Below the pieces are notes generated by a model. That model saw nothing but the letters and a program-made list of their open reading frames with translations, did no database searches and was not told the origin of the DNA. Made by a program: the position numbers and the translations under genes. Positions 11,741-22,551 of a stretch of 64,000 nt of DNA are shown here, piece after piece. This DNA comes from Rhamnusium bicolor (Eukaryota > Arthropoda > Insecta > Coleoptera > Cerambycidae). The stretch is taken from the NCBI GenBank assembly GCA_029963845.1, contig JANEYF010000382.1, positions 623,001-687,000 of the forward strand, written 5' to 3'. Every line of letters begins with the position of its first letter. Within the stretch, counting starts at the first letter, position 1.

Positions 11741-11914
11741 AACAAACACAACACTGGGACCACACAATCAAAAATCACTTATACAAGCCCTTCCAGATTT
11801 GTAACACATGAAAACACTCCTAAAAATACACAAATTTTACGTTAGAAGCTGTGTGATGGCTGGGCAACTACTGAACAGAGTGAGAAAAGTTGTTGTGAAC
11901 CTAGATTCCTTTTT

Positions 11915-12100
11915 TTAGAAGCAAATCCTTTAGTTCTTGAGCAAATGCTTCTTTTTATAAATACAACACACGTAAAACCTTTTACTTTAAAGCAAACGCC
12001 TAGAAGCAACACCTTTTCCTTCACTTTTTTTTATGCATATACCTTGAAGGAATTGCTTTATTTATTGCAAGCAAAAGGTAAGGCTTCTTTTTATAAATAC
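11915..12100. repeat. Harbinger right subterminal repeat cluster
   Basis: The motif agaagca / tgcttct recurs at least five times, and the terminal sequence cttctttttataaatac occurs twice (near 11,950-11,964 and 12,085-12,100). The block looks like a duplicated right end, with arrayed transposase or accessory-protein binding sites. Confidence 0.55.
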
Positions 12101-13242
12101 TGGCTAATAAACAAACTAATATTTTGCCTGCCCATTCTTTATATCACAACCGATTTCAATGAACTTGGGCTTGTTATGTAGGCAACAGAATCGGCTCTAA
12201 GAAATTGGGAACAAATTATCGAAATGTCAAAATACAAGACTCATTTCCTACTAGTACTTCTGTTGCCTATACTACTACGTCTTCAATATCAACTATACTC
12301 TTAAATAGTTACATTATACTTTTTGAATGATTGAAAACAAAATCTATTTAACTTAATTGTAGTTTTTAGAATCTATTTGCTTCGAATGATATCAGGTTTT
12401 TTACTGTTCGAATTCCCGGGGAAAAGAAGTAAACTGTAGATAACATCCGTTTTTGATATTTCCTGGCGAAAAATAATGCAAGGAAACCAAGTGAGACATT
12501 TAAAATAATCACCCTGTACTGTTCAATTTTTTAATTGGATGGAGTACTGTTGCTTTCTTTTGTCCGACAGAAAATCAGCAGGATAGTATATTAAGTAACC
12601 AAAATATAAATTAATCTTGAATCTAGGGCGAGGCACATTCGTTGTGAAGTGTAATTTTAAAAAAGATCAAAGTTGCAAAGCGACTAATATTGGCTACTCT
12701 ATCCTGGATTTAAATATTATCTTTTACGCCCCCTAATTTATTTCAAAACTAAATGTGTGGCTTTTCCAAAAATAGATTCGGACGGAAATAAAATCAATTA
12801 ATTGCGTTTAAATAAGGTCCTTCTTCGAACCGTCTGTAATTATAAAAATCTACCGTTTTAATGTCTTTTATAATTAGTGTTGGAATATAAAACAAGTTGT
12901 GTTAAATTGGTATTGTCAAAAACAGTTTTCTTCGCGAACTGAAACTCGTTGACGTTGAATCATTTTGTACTTATTAATTATACAGGGTGTATGGAATTAT
13001 TAATAACAAATGAAGATAAAAACTATTCATTAATATTTCGAAAACTTGGTGAACTAGGTACAGAGTGATTCATTGCGTCGGAGAAAAACGTCACCTAATG
13101 AATTATAATCATAAAAAATAAAATAAAAATAAACACCACATAAACTAGACATTGATATAAAAAAAACATAATCGTTCAAATACAACGGCGCAATTCAGGT
13201 AGTAGATACTCTTGCAAATGGTGGACATAGTTATCTGCATTG
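12101..13242. other. intergenic with two solitary mariner-type ends
   Basis: No gene is seen. CACCCTGTA at about 12,511-12,519 and TACAGGGTG at about 12,983-12,991 point away from each other, so they are ends of two different, mostly lost elements and not a pair. Confidence 0.4.
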
Positions 13243-13258
13243 GTTTTATCTAGTGATG

Positions 13259-13470
13259 GGACTCGAGTGACTTTTTTTCACTCGAATAACTCGGTAGGTT
13301 TCCGAATTTACTCGAGTTAAAACTCGAGTCGAGTTGAAACTCGGTTTCATTGTTATAAAACTCGAGTCAAAAGTTAGGTCGAGTAAAACTCAAAAAATCG
13401 ACTCGACTTTTGACTCGAGTCGCTTTTTGACTCGAGTCGCCTTTAGACTCGAGTCGCTTTTTGACTCAAG
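13259..13470. repeat. left ACTCGAGT array
   Basis: About 210 bp carry many copies of the palindrome ACTCGAGT and of GACTCGAGTCGCTTTTTGACTC-like units. They are likely transposase binding sites. The array sits directly inside the left terminal repeat. Confidence 0.8.
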
Positions 13471-14459
13471 TCAAGTTTCTTTAATTTAATTGTTTATGGT
13501 TTTATTAATATTTTTAAATATTCTTTAGTGCCAGTGTGATTTGTTTATATAATATAAATATGAAAGATTATTTACATGAAGACTCTGAAGGCACTAATCT
13601 TGTAAAAGTAATAAAGATGAAAACATGTAACCATGAATGAAATCACTAATCAATTACTATATCATCGGGTCATCGGGATCGGGAATTCCCCTCCAGGTTT
13701 GTTGTTTCATGTTTGTAGGTCAGATTGTATAACTATTAATTAAAAGGTTTGTTCGTAGAGCAGTTTCCAACCGTTTGAAACTATCTGAAGCATGCGCACA
13801 TTGTTGTAGAGATGCGCTTGTTCAATCAGAACGTTTGTTATTGCAGAACTCTCGTAATACTCGCATCTCCATAGTCAGAAAACTATCACAAATCGCCTCT
13901 ACGTACAAACCTATAAGTGTTACATACGAGTACGACGTATTAGAAAATTAGAAATTAGAACTTAGAATTCTTTAAAATCAAGACTCACACGACTGCAGCA
14001 ATCAAACTGGCACATTCATGTTCATAAAGATTTGTTTTTCGATTCAATTATTTCGAAATAAATAAAAAACCGTAATCGGTGTGTATTAAATATTAAATAC
14101 TGTATATATTTAACATTTTGTGCTAAACAAGAGTTTAATTTAATGTTAATTTAATATAAAAAAAAAATTATGTTGGTTTTCTTTAAATGTCATTTTATAT
14201 ACAATGTTAATTAAATATTTAATTTTTATTTGAAATGTGTTGATTTGCCGGAAAAATAATATTTGACCTGGGTCCATTTATTATTTTGTATTTCAATTAT
14301 TATGATTTATGTTTATCCTTTCGATTTTTCAAACTTATGTTGGAATTAGATGGTAGTGTTTTAAATGCTGAAAGATTACCAAAAAGAAAAAACCTAAATA
14401 CACTTTAAAAACTTACCGTTTAGCAAACCACTGAATCATCTCCAACTACTTACTCTATA

Positions 14460-14900
14460 GTTCGCCTCGAGTTTGATTTCGACTCTGCCCTGACTCTAGA
14501 CTCTAGTCAAACTCAACTCGATTTAAAACTTAAATCATATGAACTCACTGATTCGAGTAGCAATAACTCGACCCGAGTAACAACTTTACTCGAATTGCAA
14601 GTCGACTCGATTTAAAACTTGAATCATTGTAACTCACTGATTCGAATATCAATAAATCGACTCGAGTAACAACTTTACTCGAATTGCAACTCGACTCGAG
14701 TTAAAACTTGATTCGAGTAGCAATAATCCGAGTCGAGTAACAACTTTACTCGAATTGCAATTCGACTCGAGTTAAAACTTGATTCGAGTAGCAATAACTC
14801 GACTCGAGTAACAACTTTACTCGAATTGAACAGCCATATGACTCGAGTCACTCGAATCGGATTTTGGACTCGAGTCACTCGAGTATTTTCACACTCGAGT
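14460..14900. repeat. right ACTCGAGT array
   Basis: Degenerate tandem units of about 65-75 bp each contain AACAACTTTACTCGAATTGC and then ACTCGAGT-type palindromes. Four units are recognisable between about 14,565 and 14,830. The array faces the left array in inverted orientation. Confidence 0.75.
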
Positions 14901-15011
14901 CCCATCACTAGTTTTATCAGCTGTGGATTAGTAACAAATAAGAGACTTTTGTTATTCGAGGATATTACGCAGAATATTTCTTAGAAAACCTGGACTTGTG
15001 AGGTATAGACG

Positions 15012-15212
15012 TCAGGTTGAGTAACGCTTTTTTTCTTGTAATTGAATAAACTCTCTTATTTTGGCTATTTTGGTAGACTTGGATCGTAAAAGCTTTCTCA
15101 TCTTTAAAACTAACCGCCGTAGATCTGCATAGGAAAATTTTCTATAAGGCCGCAAGGCTCGTAGTGATCGACGCGGTTTTGCATTTAGTGAAACTGCAAT
15201 CGTTTGTAGCAT
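15012..15212 (-). CDS. small basic ORF, unidentified
   Basis: A 66-codon frame from a true ATG (15,210-15,212) encodes a strongly basic peptide (RRSLRALRPYRKFSYADLRR, then LVLKMRKLLRSKSTK) ending at a TGA. It is Arg/Lys-rich and helix-prone, like a DNA-binding segment. I do not recognise a family. It lies between two transposons with no TIR of its own, so it may be a TE fragment, a host exon or chance. Confidence 0.25.
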   Translation of the reverse strand: MLQTIAVSLNAKPRRSLRALRPYRKFSYADLRRLVLKMRKLLRSKSTKIAKIREFIQLQEKKRYST

Positions 15213-15853
15213 TTAATACCTAATCGTTTGTGAATAATTTGTACAGACCTGTTTGCTATTTTACGTTGTGATAAATGAGTTTTCGGTTGATTTGCTGGTT
15301 ACATTTCTGAATTTTCGTTATTTCTAACAGTTACAAGCCTTCCATTCCCAAGCTTTCTGAAAATTGATGCAGTTTCTATTAGTCGCCTAAATAGCATGAT
15401 TTATGATAAAAAATGGCCATCTCTTCCCTGGAAATTCTTCCACAATTCTTTTGCCACGCAAAATTTTTTCTTGATAACAAGTTGCAATGGTCTTTAAGTC
15501 AGACTTTGTTAAGTGGGGTACAAGAAATCTCGAGATAATTGGACCAGAGTGGAGTGTTCTCCATGTAAGCTAGAGAAGCACAGCTTCCTTTACAAGAATA
15601 ATAAAATAATAAAATACATTATTTATTTTCTTATTGCTCCCAATCTCTTTTTTCGAAGGCGCTTATGAACTCGATATGTGTCAAAACAAATCTTTTAAAA
15701 TGCGTTAAGTTACAAAGTGGCAATGCATTAGGCTCCAAACTTCACGATGCCGATACCGTTCGAACGGCTCCGAAGTGAATTGTTCGAGTGTAAGATGTTT
15801 TCTCATAGCGTACTTAAATACGGCAAATGTTTTGTGAGTAAACGCGAGCGTGT
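15213..15853. other. intergenic, no supported feature
   Basis: AT-rich sequence up to the left end of MLE-E. No protein, repeat pair or RNA gene is recognised. Confidence 0.35.
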
Positions 15854-15855
15854 TA

Positions 15856-17821
15856 CAGTGTGCATGGTGAATATTCTAATTTGATACCCCCCTTATCTTC
15901 ATAAATTTTGAGATATTTTAAAAGTTCAAAATACTACTTTATGTAATAATTTATGATAGCAGATTTCAGATCTGCTATCAGAATTTTATAGACCTTTTAC
16001 TACACGAAGGATGTTCTAAAGTTACATTTTTTTAAATGGAACACCCTGTATATTTTTATATATTTGGATTCGCCTCGCGTTTCTGATTTCAAAAATGTGT
16101 AATTGTTATATGTTTATTTCAATAATAACCGTGAAAACCATAAATTCATATTTTTATGCGTACCCACATACCTACCTATATTTTTTTCAAATAACTAATT
16201 AACAATAATTAACTGGCAGCACACGAACAACTTAATTAACTATCAACATAAAAAATAAAAGTAACTACAATAAATTTTCAATGTGTGCGCCATTTTGTGC
16301 AATGCACAGCTGGTATCTCTTAATTAAATTCTGAATCATATTATTCAGTATATGCCGATTATCATTTAGGTACTGAATTTCTAGAACCAGTTGCTCTCGT
16401 ATAATATCTAATGTTAAATTGTCTTTCGAGTAAATTTTATTCTTCAAATGCGCCCACAAAAAGGTATCTAGGGGCGTTAGATCTGGACTTCTCGGTGGCC
16501 AACTAATTGTTCCATATTTTCCGATCCACTCCTGGTAATTTTCATTTAAATAATTTTTGCCATTTACAACGTTATGGCATGGCGCACCGTCTTGTTGCCA
16601 AATGATGTTCCTAGTGATTCCTATGGGGAGATCGTCCAAAAAAATTTTCAATTTCATTTAGCAAAAAACCTAAATACCTTTCGCCATTTAAACTTCCTTC
16701 ATAACAAAGGTCCAATTACTCTATTATTAATTATTCCGCACCAAACCTTTTAATAAAATAAATTAAACTTTAGAACATACGATTATTACCATTTTACCTG
16801 AAGAGATTGTCGTCCTTGAAATTGAATTTCTTTATATTTATGGGAATTTGCAAACGACCAGTAGTGCATGTTTTTCCTATTGAAACATCCTGCAGTTGTG
16901 AATGATGCCTCATCCGTCCACAGAATATTCTGAAAAATTGCTTCGTGGTTTTGCCTGTGAATTATTTACTGACAAAATTGTAATCGCGAGATAGGATCTG
17001 CAGGTAACAGTTTTTGAACTGGCATTACACCATAAGGTTTACGTTTATATTTCTTAAAAGTCTTTATTACTGAACCCTGGGAAACTACATTTATTCGTGC
17101 GCAGTTTCGGGTTGAGTCAGGGATTTTCTTCAAAATGTAGCAATATTCTCAATTCCATTTCCTCCGTTAAAATTGTAGCTTGAACATTTCTATTTGTATC
17201 AGTAAAATTTCTTGTGTTAAGGAATTTTTCTTCTGTTCTTTTAAATATTAATTTGGTAGGTTGTCGTCTGTTAAGAAACTTTCTTCCATAATGTCTTAAA
17301 GCTGCTGCAGCATTTCTGTTGTTATCCAGATATGTGTTATATATATCAAATTTTTCAAGAATACCTCATATTTATATTATAAATTCCCCTAACACGCGAA
17401 CACTATTATAACAAAGCGTCGCTAATTGTTACAATAAATTGTTGTAACTGTCAAAAAAGTTGTTTCAAATTTGTTTTCAATAGCAAAGCCCACTGTTTCT
17501 ACGCAAGAAATTTATGGTTTAATTAATGGCTAAAATATGAATTTATGGTTTTCACGGTTATTATTGAAATAAACATATAACAATTATACATTTTTGAAAT
17601 CAGAAACACGAGGCGAATCCAAATATGTAAAAATATACAGGGTGTTCCAATTGAAGAAATGTAACTTTAGAACATCCCTCGTATAGTAAAAGGTCTATGA
17701 AAATTCTGATAGCAGATCTGAAATCTGCAGAAAAAATTATATAAAGAGGTATTTTCAATTTTTAAAATATCTCAAAATTTACGAAGATAAAGCGGGGTAT
17801 CAAATTAGAATATTCACCCGG
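15856..17821 (-). mobile_element. long-TIR mariner-like element (MLE-E)
   Basis: The element is flanked by TA (15,854-15,855 and 17,822-17,823) and has inverted repeats of about 300 bp (to ~16,157 and from ~17,533). The outer ends are degenerate versions of TACAGGGTGAATATTCTAAT. Inside each repeat lies a second, oppositely oriented motif: CACCCTGTA at 16,042-16,050 and TACAGGGTG at 17,636-17,644. A decayed transposase fills the centre on the minus strand. Confidence 0.85.
16265..17380 (-). pseudogene. mariner-like transposase of MLE-E
   Basis: The C-terminal 130 codons are open and well conserved: IIWQQDGAPCHN gives the second catalytic Asp, ISWPPRSPDLTPLDTFLWAH the third, and QLCIAQNGAHIENLL the family C-terminus before a TAG at 16,265. 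The N-terminal half is broken. A helix-turn-helix remnant (NRRQPTKLIFKRTEEKF) is visible near 17,230-17,290. The centre, around the first Asp, shows several stops and frameshifts. The order and orientation fit the surrounding TIRs. Confidence 0.82.
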
Positions 17822-17823
17822 TA

Positions 17824-18425
17824 CAATCGAGACGGTTAATTTATTTATTTTAAAGTGTTTTTTGTAGTTACTCCGCATTATTAGTGTGTATATTGACTTT
17901 AGATATTGAAATTATTTATTTAAAATATAGCACAATTATAATCGCGAGAAACGTTAAAGCAAACTTAAAAATAGTGCAGATGTAAGCTGTTGTCTAGACA
18001 GCTTACATGCTAAGCATAATGAAGACACCGGGTTTCTTAACTTCGCAAAATAGTTCTGAAACGACGGAAATTATTTTATGTGAATGTGATGTGTACAATT
18101 TAGTGATAAGGGGATTTTCATCTTATAATTTTGAAAGAAAAAAAAACAAGACATTTTAAACAGAAAATTATCAAAAATGTGAATAGTTCACTGGTTGCAA
18201 CACTAAGTCGCTTTTTGTTTTGCTGGACACGTTTTCTTTTTTTCAAATGAAAAGAAAATTGTGGAACAAAAATCGATTTTCTGATTTAAATAATTTGCAC
18301 CAATTAATAAAAGGGCATTCGTCGTATATAACACATATTCAGTACATTATTAAAGACAAAAATGTTTCGGTAAAGCAATAATAGAGCCTTAGACATTCAA
18401 TTGAGAATAAGCCATAAACAACATA
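17824..18425. other. intergenic with a perfect short hairpin
   Basis: No gene is seen. At 17,979-18,009 the sequence ATGTAAGCTGT is followed, after seven bases, by its exact complement ACAGCTTACAT. Nothing else stands out. Confidence 0.35.
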
Positions 18426-18429
18426 ATCA

Positions 18430-18609
18430 AGAAGTACGAAAAAAACTTCATTAAAAATTCTACTGGTCAAAGAAGATTGACTAATCTAACACTGTTATCC
18501 ATAGAAAATGAACTAATTCCAAGAAATGTAACTAGAGCAATAGTTTTATGATGACATCATTGATGAACTTGCAAATAGAAGTCGGAGAATCCCGCTAAAT
18601 TTTAAATAA
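18430..18609 (+). pseudogene. hAT transposase C-terminal remnant
   Basis: A frame reads STGQRRLTNLTLLSIENEL and, after a short frameshifted stretch, FYDDIIDELANRSRRIPLNF followed by TAA. This matches the end of the hAT dimerisation region in the same subfamily as the two copies at 35-36 kb and 48-49 kb (QERLSSLAMLTIERAL). No TIR or target duplication was found, so only a fragment remains. Confidence 0.55.
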
Positions 18610-19113
18610 GGTAGGTATTTATTTTGTAACAGATTCCCCATTTATAAAAGTCACGAGACGCCACTGAATTGAACAAAACTTTCACCAACCTTGTGATAAT
18701 GTTACAACTAACTCGAAATGTCACTAACAGTTGCATTTGTTTCAATAAAAGCCTACTTCATTTTAAGCTGCTTATAAAATTATCAACTTGTAAGTAGTAG
18801 TAGATTTGAATGGTAAATTTAAAATTTTGTTATTTTGTTGCCGATAGGAGTACCTGTCTGCAAGAGAAAAAAATTCAAATCGATATATCAATGTATTCTG
18901 GAGTTATGCAACTTCAAAACGGTTTGTTTTTTAATAGCCACCCGGTACAATGCAACGACAAAAACATTTATCATAAATCGATGTGTGAAGTTTTTTTGGA
19001 GAAAAACTTTATTTAATAAACTTACACATATTGTAGTCAATACCCAAAGAAAATGCGAAAAAATATAAAATACCAAAAAAGTTATTAACACAGACATGTA
19101 CCTATATGCAATA
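18610..19113. other. intergenic, no supported feature
   Basis: AT-rich sequence. No protein similarity, RNA gene or repeat pair is recognised before the MITE begins. Confidence 0.35.
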
Positions 19114-19527
19114 TACAGGGTGGGGCAATAGTGCGTCGGACCTCGATATCTCGAGTTCTACGATAGCTAGAAATTTTTTAAAAAATTACAAGTAAACTAG
19201 ATAAAAAAGTCTATAACTGGAAATTATTTTCGAACATATAGAGCGAGCCAAGACGAAATTACAGAACCAAGTGCCTTTTTTTTAATGGAATGCTATGTAT
19301 ATCAGTACATTTTTTTGAAGCCTCTTTCTAGGCTCTATTCATTCCTATATTATTATTGGCTATCTCCCAACCACTTTGATGTAATGAATTTTTTTGTTGA
19401 AATAATGTCATCTGCAGATAGATATTAAAAAAATCACAAGTATGGGTTTTAAGAAATACTTATGTGAATACCAGTTACGAGACATCTAATTAATGTTTTT
19501 GAATCATTTTCATTTCCTAAAAATGTA

Positions 19528-21466
19528 CAGGGTGGCTAAAAAATTAGTATTCAATTAACAACTTTTTAAATTGAATTTTCTCAAATTTTTCAACGATGTG
19601 ATGTAAAAATGAAAAACGAACATTTTTGTAAGTACTTCCCTATGGCTAATTGCAATCATTTTCGTTTTATAAATAAATAAGTGTTTATTTTTCAATTAAG
19701 AACTTTTTAAATTGAATTTTCTCAATTTTTTCAAATGAAACACCTTGTATATTTTTCAACGATGTGATGTAGAAATGAAAAACGAACATTTTTGTAAGTA
19801 CTTCCCTATGGCTAATTGCAACCATTTTCGTTTTATAAATAAATGTCAAATTCAAGAATAAACTTAAAAAGAGAGGTTCCCTCAAATAATTCATTAGAAA
19901 AATTTATAATAGGTGTTCGACGTGTTGCCCATTTTGATTGATACACGTCTTTATGCAATTTTGAAATTAGGCCATTTAGTGGGATCATTTCCATTGAAAT
20001 GAGTAAATAGTATTTAACCAGTCCTTTACTGTAATGCTTTTTTGTACATTTTTTTGCTGTTTTCGTTATTCGACAAGCAATAAAACCTCAGTTTGGTATA
20101 AATTGTCGTGTACAAAGGAGCATTTATCACACTTATCGGTCGTTAGTTACAATTTGTATTGAATTTAAAATATTTGGAATTTTACAATATGAATTTTAAT
20201 AAAGCGGAACTTGTAGACATGACTTTTGTTTTGGGCGAGTCAGACAGAAATTGTTTACTTGCCAATAGAATTTATCACCAACGTTATCCTGAAAGAAGGC
20301 TTCCTGATGTTAGCAGCTTCCAAAACCTTCTCGATAGATTTCTGGAAACTGGAAATGTCGAATATAAAAAAAATGAAAGAATAAAACGTGTTGTGAACGA
20401 AGAAAATTAGTTTTCTGTGGTGCTGGCAACGGTTGAGAATCCCCATGTTAGTCAAGAGAAGTGACCTAATTAGTAGGAATAAGTAGACGGTCTGTGGGTC
20501 GAATCTTAAAAACAAATAAGTTGCATGCATATCATATTCAAATGCACCAGGAATTATCTGATGACGATTTTCAAAAGCGCCTACAATTTTGTAATTGGGC
20601 CAGAGGTAAAATGCAAGTTGATGTCAACTTCTTCAATAATGTTTTATTCACTGATGAGGCAACTTTTCATAAAAATGGATTTGTTAATAGGCACAATTTC
20701 CATTATTATGCTTCGGAAAATCCTCACTTTTTTATGCAAGTTGATAACCAACACAGATGGTCTATAAACGTTTGGGGAGGAATTATTGGAGAACATGTAA
20801 TAGGGCCACATTTCTTTGATGGTACTGGAGCTATTTATCTTCATTTTTGGAAAACTATCTGCCACAATTATTGGTAAATCTCCCTGGAAGAATTCGAAAT
20901 AGGATGTGGTTTCAGCAAGACGGTGCTCCACATTATTTAAATGCAGTTAGAGACCACTTAAATAATACCCACCCTCATTAATGGATTGGAAGAAATGGAC
21001 ACACTAAATGGCCTGCTAGATCCCCAGATCTTACAAAAATGGATTTCTTTTTATGGGGATACGTGAAGGAAATTGTTTATAGAGACACACCAACAACAAT
21101 ACAAAATATGAAGGAAAGAATAATAACTGCCTTTAGATCTATCACACCGGCAGTTTTAGGAACAGTGGGAACTTCATTTCAAAAGCGCATAGAGATGTGT
21201 GTCGATCAAAATGGCCAACATGTGGAACATTTATTATAATTTTATTTGAAGAAACCTCTTTTTTTAAGTTTATTTTTGATTGTTATAATTATTGTTCAAT
21301 AAAACGAAAATGGTTGCAATTAGCCATAGGGAAGTACTTAGAAAAAATTTTCGTTTTTCATTTTTACATCACATCGTTGAAAAATATACAGGGTGTTCCA
21401 TTTGAAAAAATTTAGAAAATTCAATTTAAAAAGTTCTTAATTGAATACTAATTTTTGGCCACCCTG
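19528..21466 (+). mobile_element. mariner-like element (MLE-F)
   Basis: The element begins CAGGGTGGCTAAAAAATTAG and ends with the inverted counterpart, flanked by TA (19,526-19,527; 21,467-21,468). The inverted repeats run about 170-320 bp. The left one is lengthened by a tandem duplication (about 19,551-19,700 and 19,703-19,860) missing on the right. An inner, reversed motif is present in each repeat: CACCTTGTA at 19,741-19,749 and TACAGGGTG at 21,387-21,395. The transposase reads rightward. Confidence 0.88.
20189..21239 (+). pseudogene. mariner-like transposase of MLE-F
   Basis: The ATG at 20,189 starts MNFNKAELVDMTFVLGE, leading into the helix-turn-helix NRIYHQRYPERRLPDVSSF. After a damaged linker (stops near 20,410 and 20,465-20,490) the core is open. 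It has FFNNVLFTDEATFHKNG (first Asp), WSINVWGGIIGEHVIGPHFF, FQQDGAPHYLNAVRD (second Asp, in a shifted frame) and SPDLTKMDFFLWGYVKE (third Asp). The end is VDQNGQHVEHLL and TAA. All three catalytic Asp codons survive. Three or more frameshifts or stops make it inactive as it stands. Confidence 0.85.
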
Positions 21467-22305
21467 TACATTTTTAGGAAATAAAAATGATTCAAAAATA
21501 TTAATTAGATGTCTCGTAACTGGTATTCACATAAGTTTTTCTTAAAACCCATACTTGTGACTGTGGTGATTTTTTTAATATCCATCTGCAGATGGCATTA
21601 TTTCAACAAAAAAATTCATTACATCAAAGTGGTTGGGAGATAGCCAATAATAATATAGGAATGAATAGAGCCTAGAAAGAGGCTTCAAAAAATGTACTCA
21701 CATACATAGCATTCCATTTAAAAAAAAGGCACTTGGTCCTGTAATTTCGTCTTGGCTCGCCCTGTATGTTCGAAAATAATTTCCAGTTATAGACTTTTTA
21801 TCTAGTTTACTTGTAATTTTTTAAAAAATTTCTAGCTATCGTAGAACTCGAGATATCGAGGTCCGACGCACTATTGCCCCACCCCTGTATTACTATACAT
21901 TAGATTACACGATGCAACATTGTGCTAAGAAAATAGTTATTTCACAAATTGTAGGGAATTAAAATCGTCCCCTGTCACGTTTTTCCATTCTGATAAGATT
22001 ACTCAAATAACGAAACAACACAACACATGATTTCACAGTGCTTACCTTACCGTATATTCTTATTTTATTTTTATGGTGACACTTCCGCCACATAAAAAAT
22101 ACCATAAGGTAAATAAATGTGGTTTAAAAATAACTACTGATGCCGCTTTTTTCTACACGTCATTATAATGATTTCCGTTGCATAACAAAAAGCGCTTATT
22201 CATAAACTCGCAGGTACGATGTACGAGTTGTATTAAAATCATTTTTTTGCTAATATGAACTACCTGTGTAATTACGGGTAATTTTTTTATAAACATATCA
22301 CTCAC

Positions 22306-22351
22306 CTCTTGACAATTTAGACGTAGGTGCCTCATGGCTGCCGCTGAACCT
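22306..22351 (-). other. candidate 46-nt internal exon
   Basis: On the minus strand the acceptor tttttatttctag is followed by 46 unusually GC-rich bases and then the strong donor GAG|gtgagt. One frame reads RFSGSHEAPTSKLSR without a stop. The splice sites are close to consensus. No neighbouring exon is recognised, so this could be an isolated exon of a host gene with long introns, or chance. Confidence 0.3.
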
Positions 22352-22551
22352 CTAGAAATAAAAAAATGTCAATTAAAGCATATCATCACAGTCTGTTATA
22401 CGGGGTTTCAAAAAACATACCAACATTTCTAGGGTAGGTAGTAGATAGTTTTAAGTGAATGTTTGGCTGCCTGTTATATGTATGTATATTTTTCTTTAAA
22501 TTTAGTGGGACTGAAGCAATAATTAAAACAACAAACTGTTTTTTAAAAAGT

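Larger units (their letters stand above)
9507..12100. mobile_element. PIF/Harbinger transposon with two convergent genes
   Basis: The element carries the two genes diagnostic of PIF/Harbinger: a Myb/SANT-like accessory gene on the plus strand and a HARBI1-like transposase on the minus strand, converging at about 10.6-10.75 kb. The left end reads TATTTATAAAAATGAAGC. The right end, reversed, is TATTTATAAAAAGAAGC, and a second very similar copy sits 135 bp further inside (about 11,965). Repeats of the GAAGCA/TGCTTC type fill both subterminal zones. I cannot fix the exact TIR edge or the 3-bp target duplication. Confidence 0.8.
13251..14910. mobile_element. non-autonomous hAT element with ACTCGAGT subterminal arrays
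   Basis: A perfect 8-bp target duplication GTTTTATC flanks the element (13,243-13,250 and 14,911-14,918), as in hAT transposition. The ends are inverted copies of TAGTGATGGGACTCGAGTG. Both subterminal zones (about 13,259-13,470 and 14,460-14,900) are packed with ACTCGAGT, GACTCGAG and close variants. The interior (13,480-14,450) is AT-rich with no transposase, so the element depends on another copy. Reading frames within the arrays are artefacts of the repeats. Confidence 0.9.
19116..21887. mobile_element. palindromic MITE split at its centre by MLE-F
   Basis: The two arms (19,116-19,525 and 21,469-21,887) are near-perfect inverted repeats of about 410 bp, starting CAGGGTGGGGCAATAGTGCG and flanked by TA (19,114-19,115; 21,888-21,889). 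Removing MLE-F and one TA restores a continuous palindrome of about 830 bp whose centre reads AAAAATG-TA-CATTTTT. Without the insertion it has no coding capacity, so it is a foldback-like MITE of the Tc1/mariner kind. Confidence 0.85.

Noticed and set aside
12511..12991. CACCCTGTA and TACAGGGTG as ends of one element
   Set aside because: They face outward, not inward, so they cannot bound a single insertion.
13259..14900. CRISPR-like spaced repeats in the ACTCGAGT region
   Set aside because: Units are degenerate, palindromic and unevenly spaced, lie at the ends of a TSD-flanked hAT, and the context is an insect genome.
14675..14908. 77-codon frame inside the ACTCGAGT array
   Set aside because: The peptide merely repeats VTRVELLL-like units produced by the DNA repeat, so it is not a gene.
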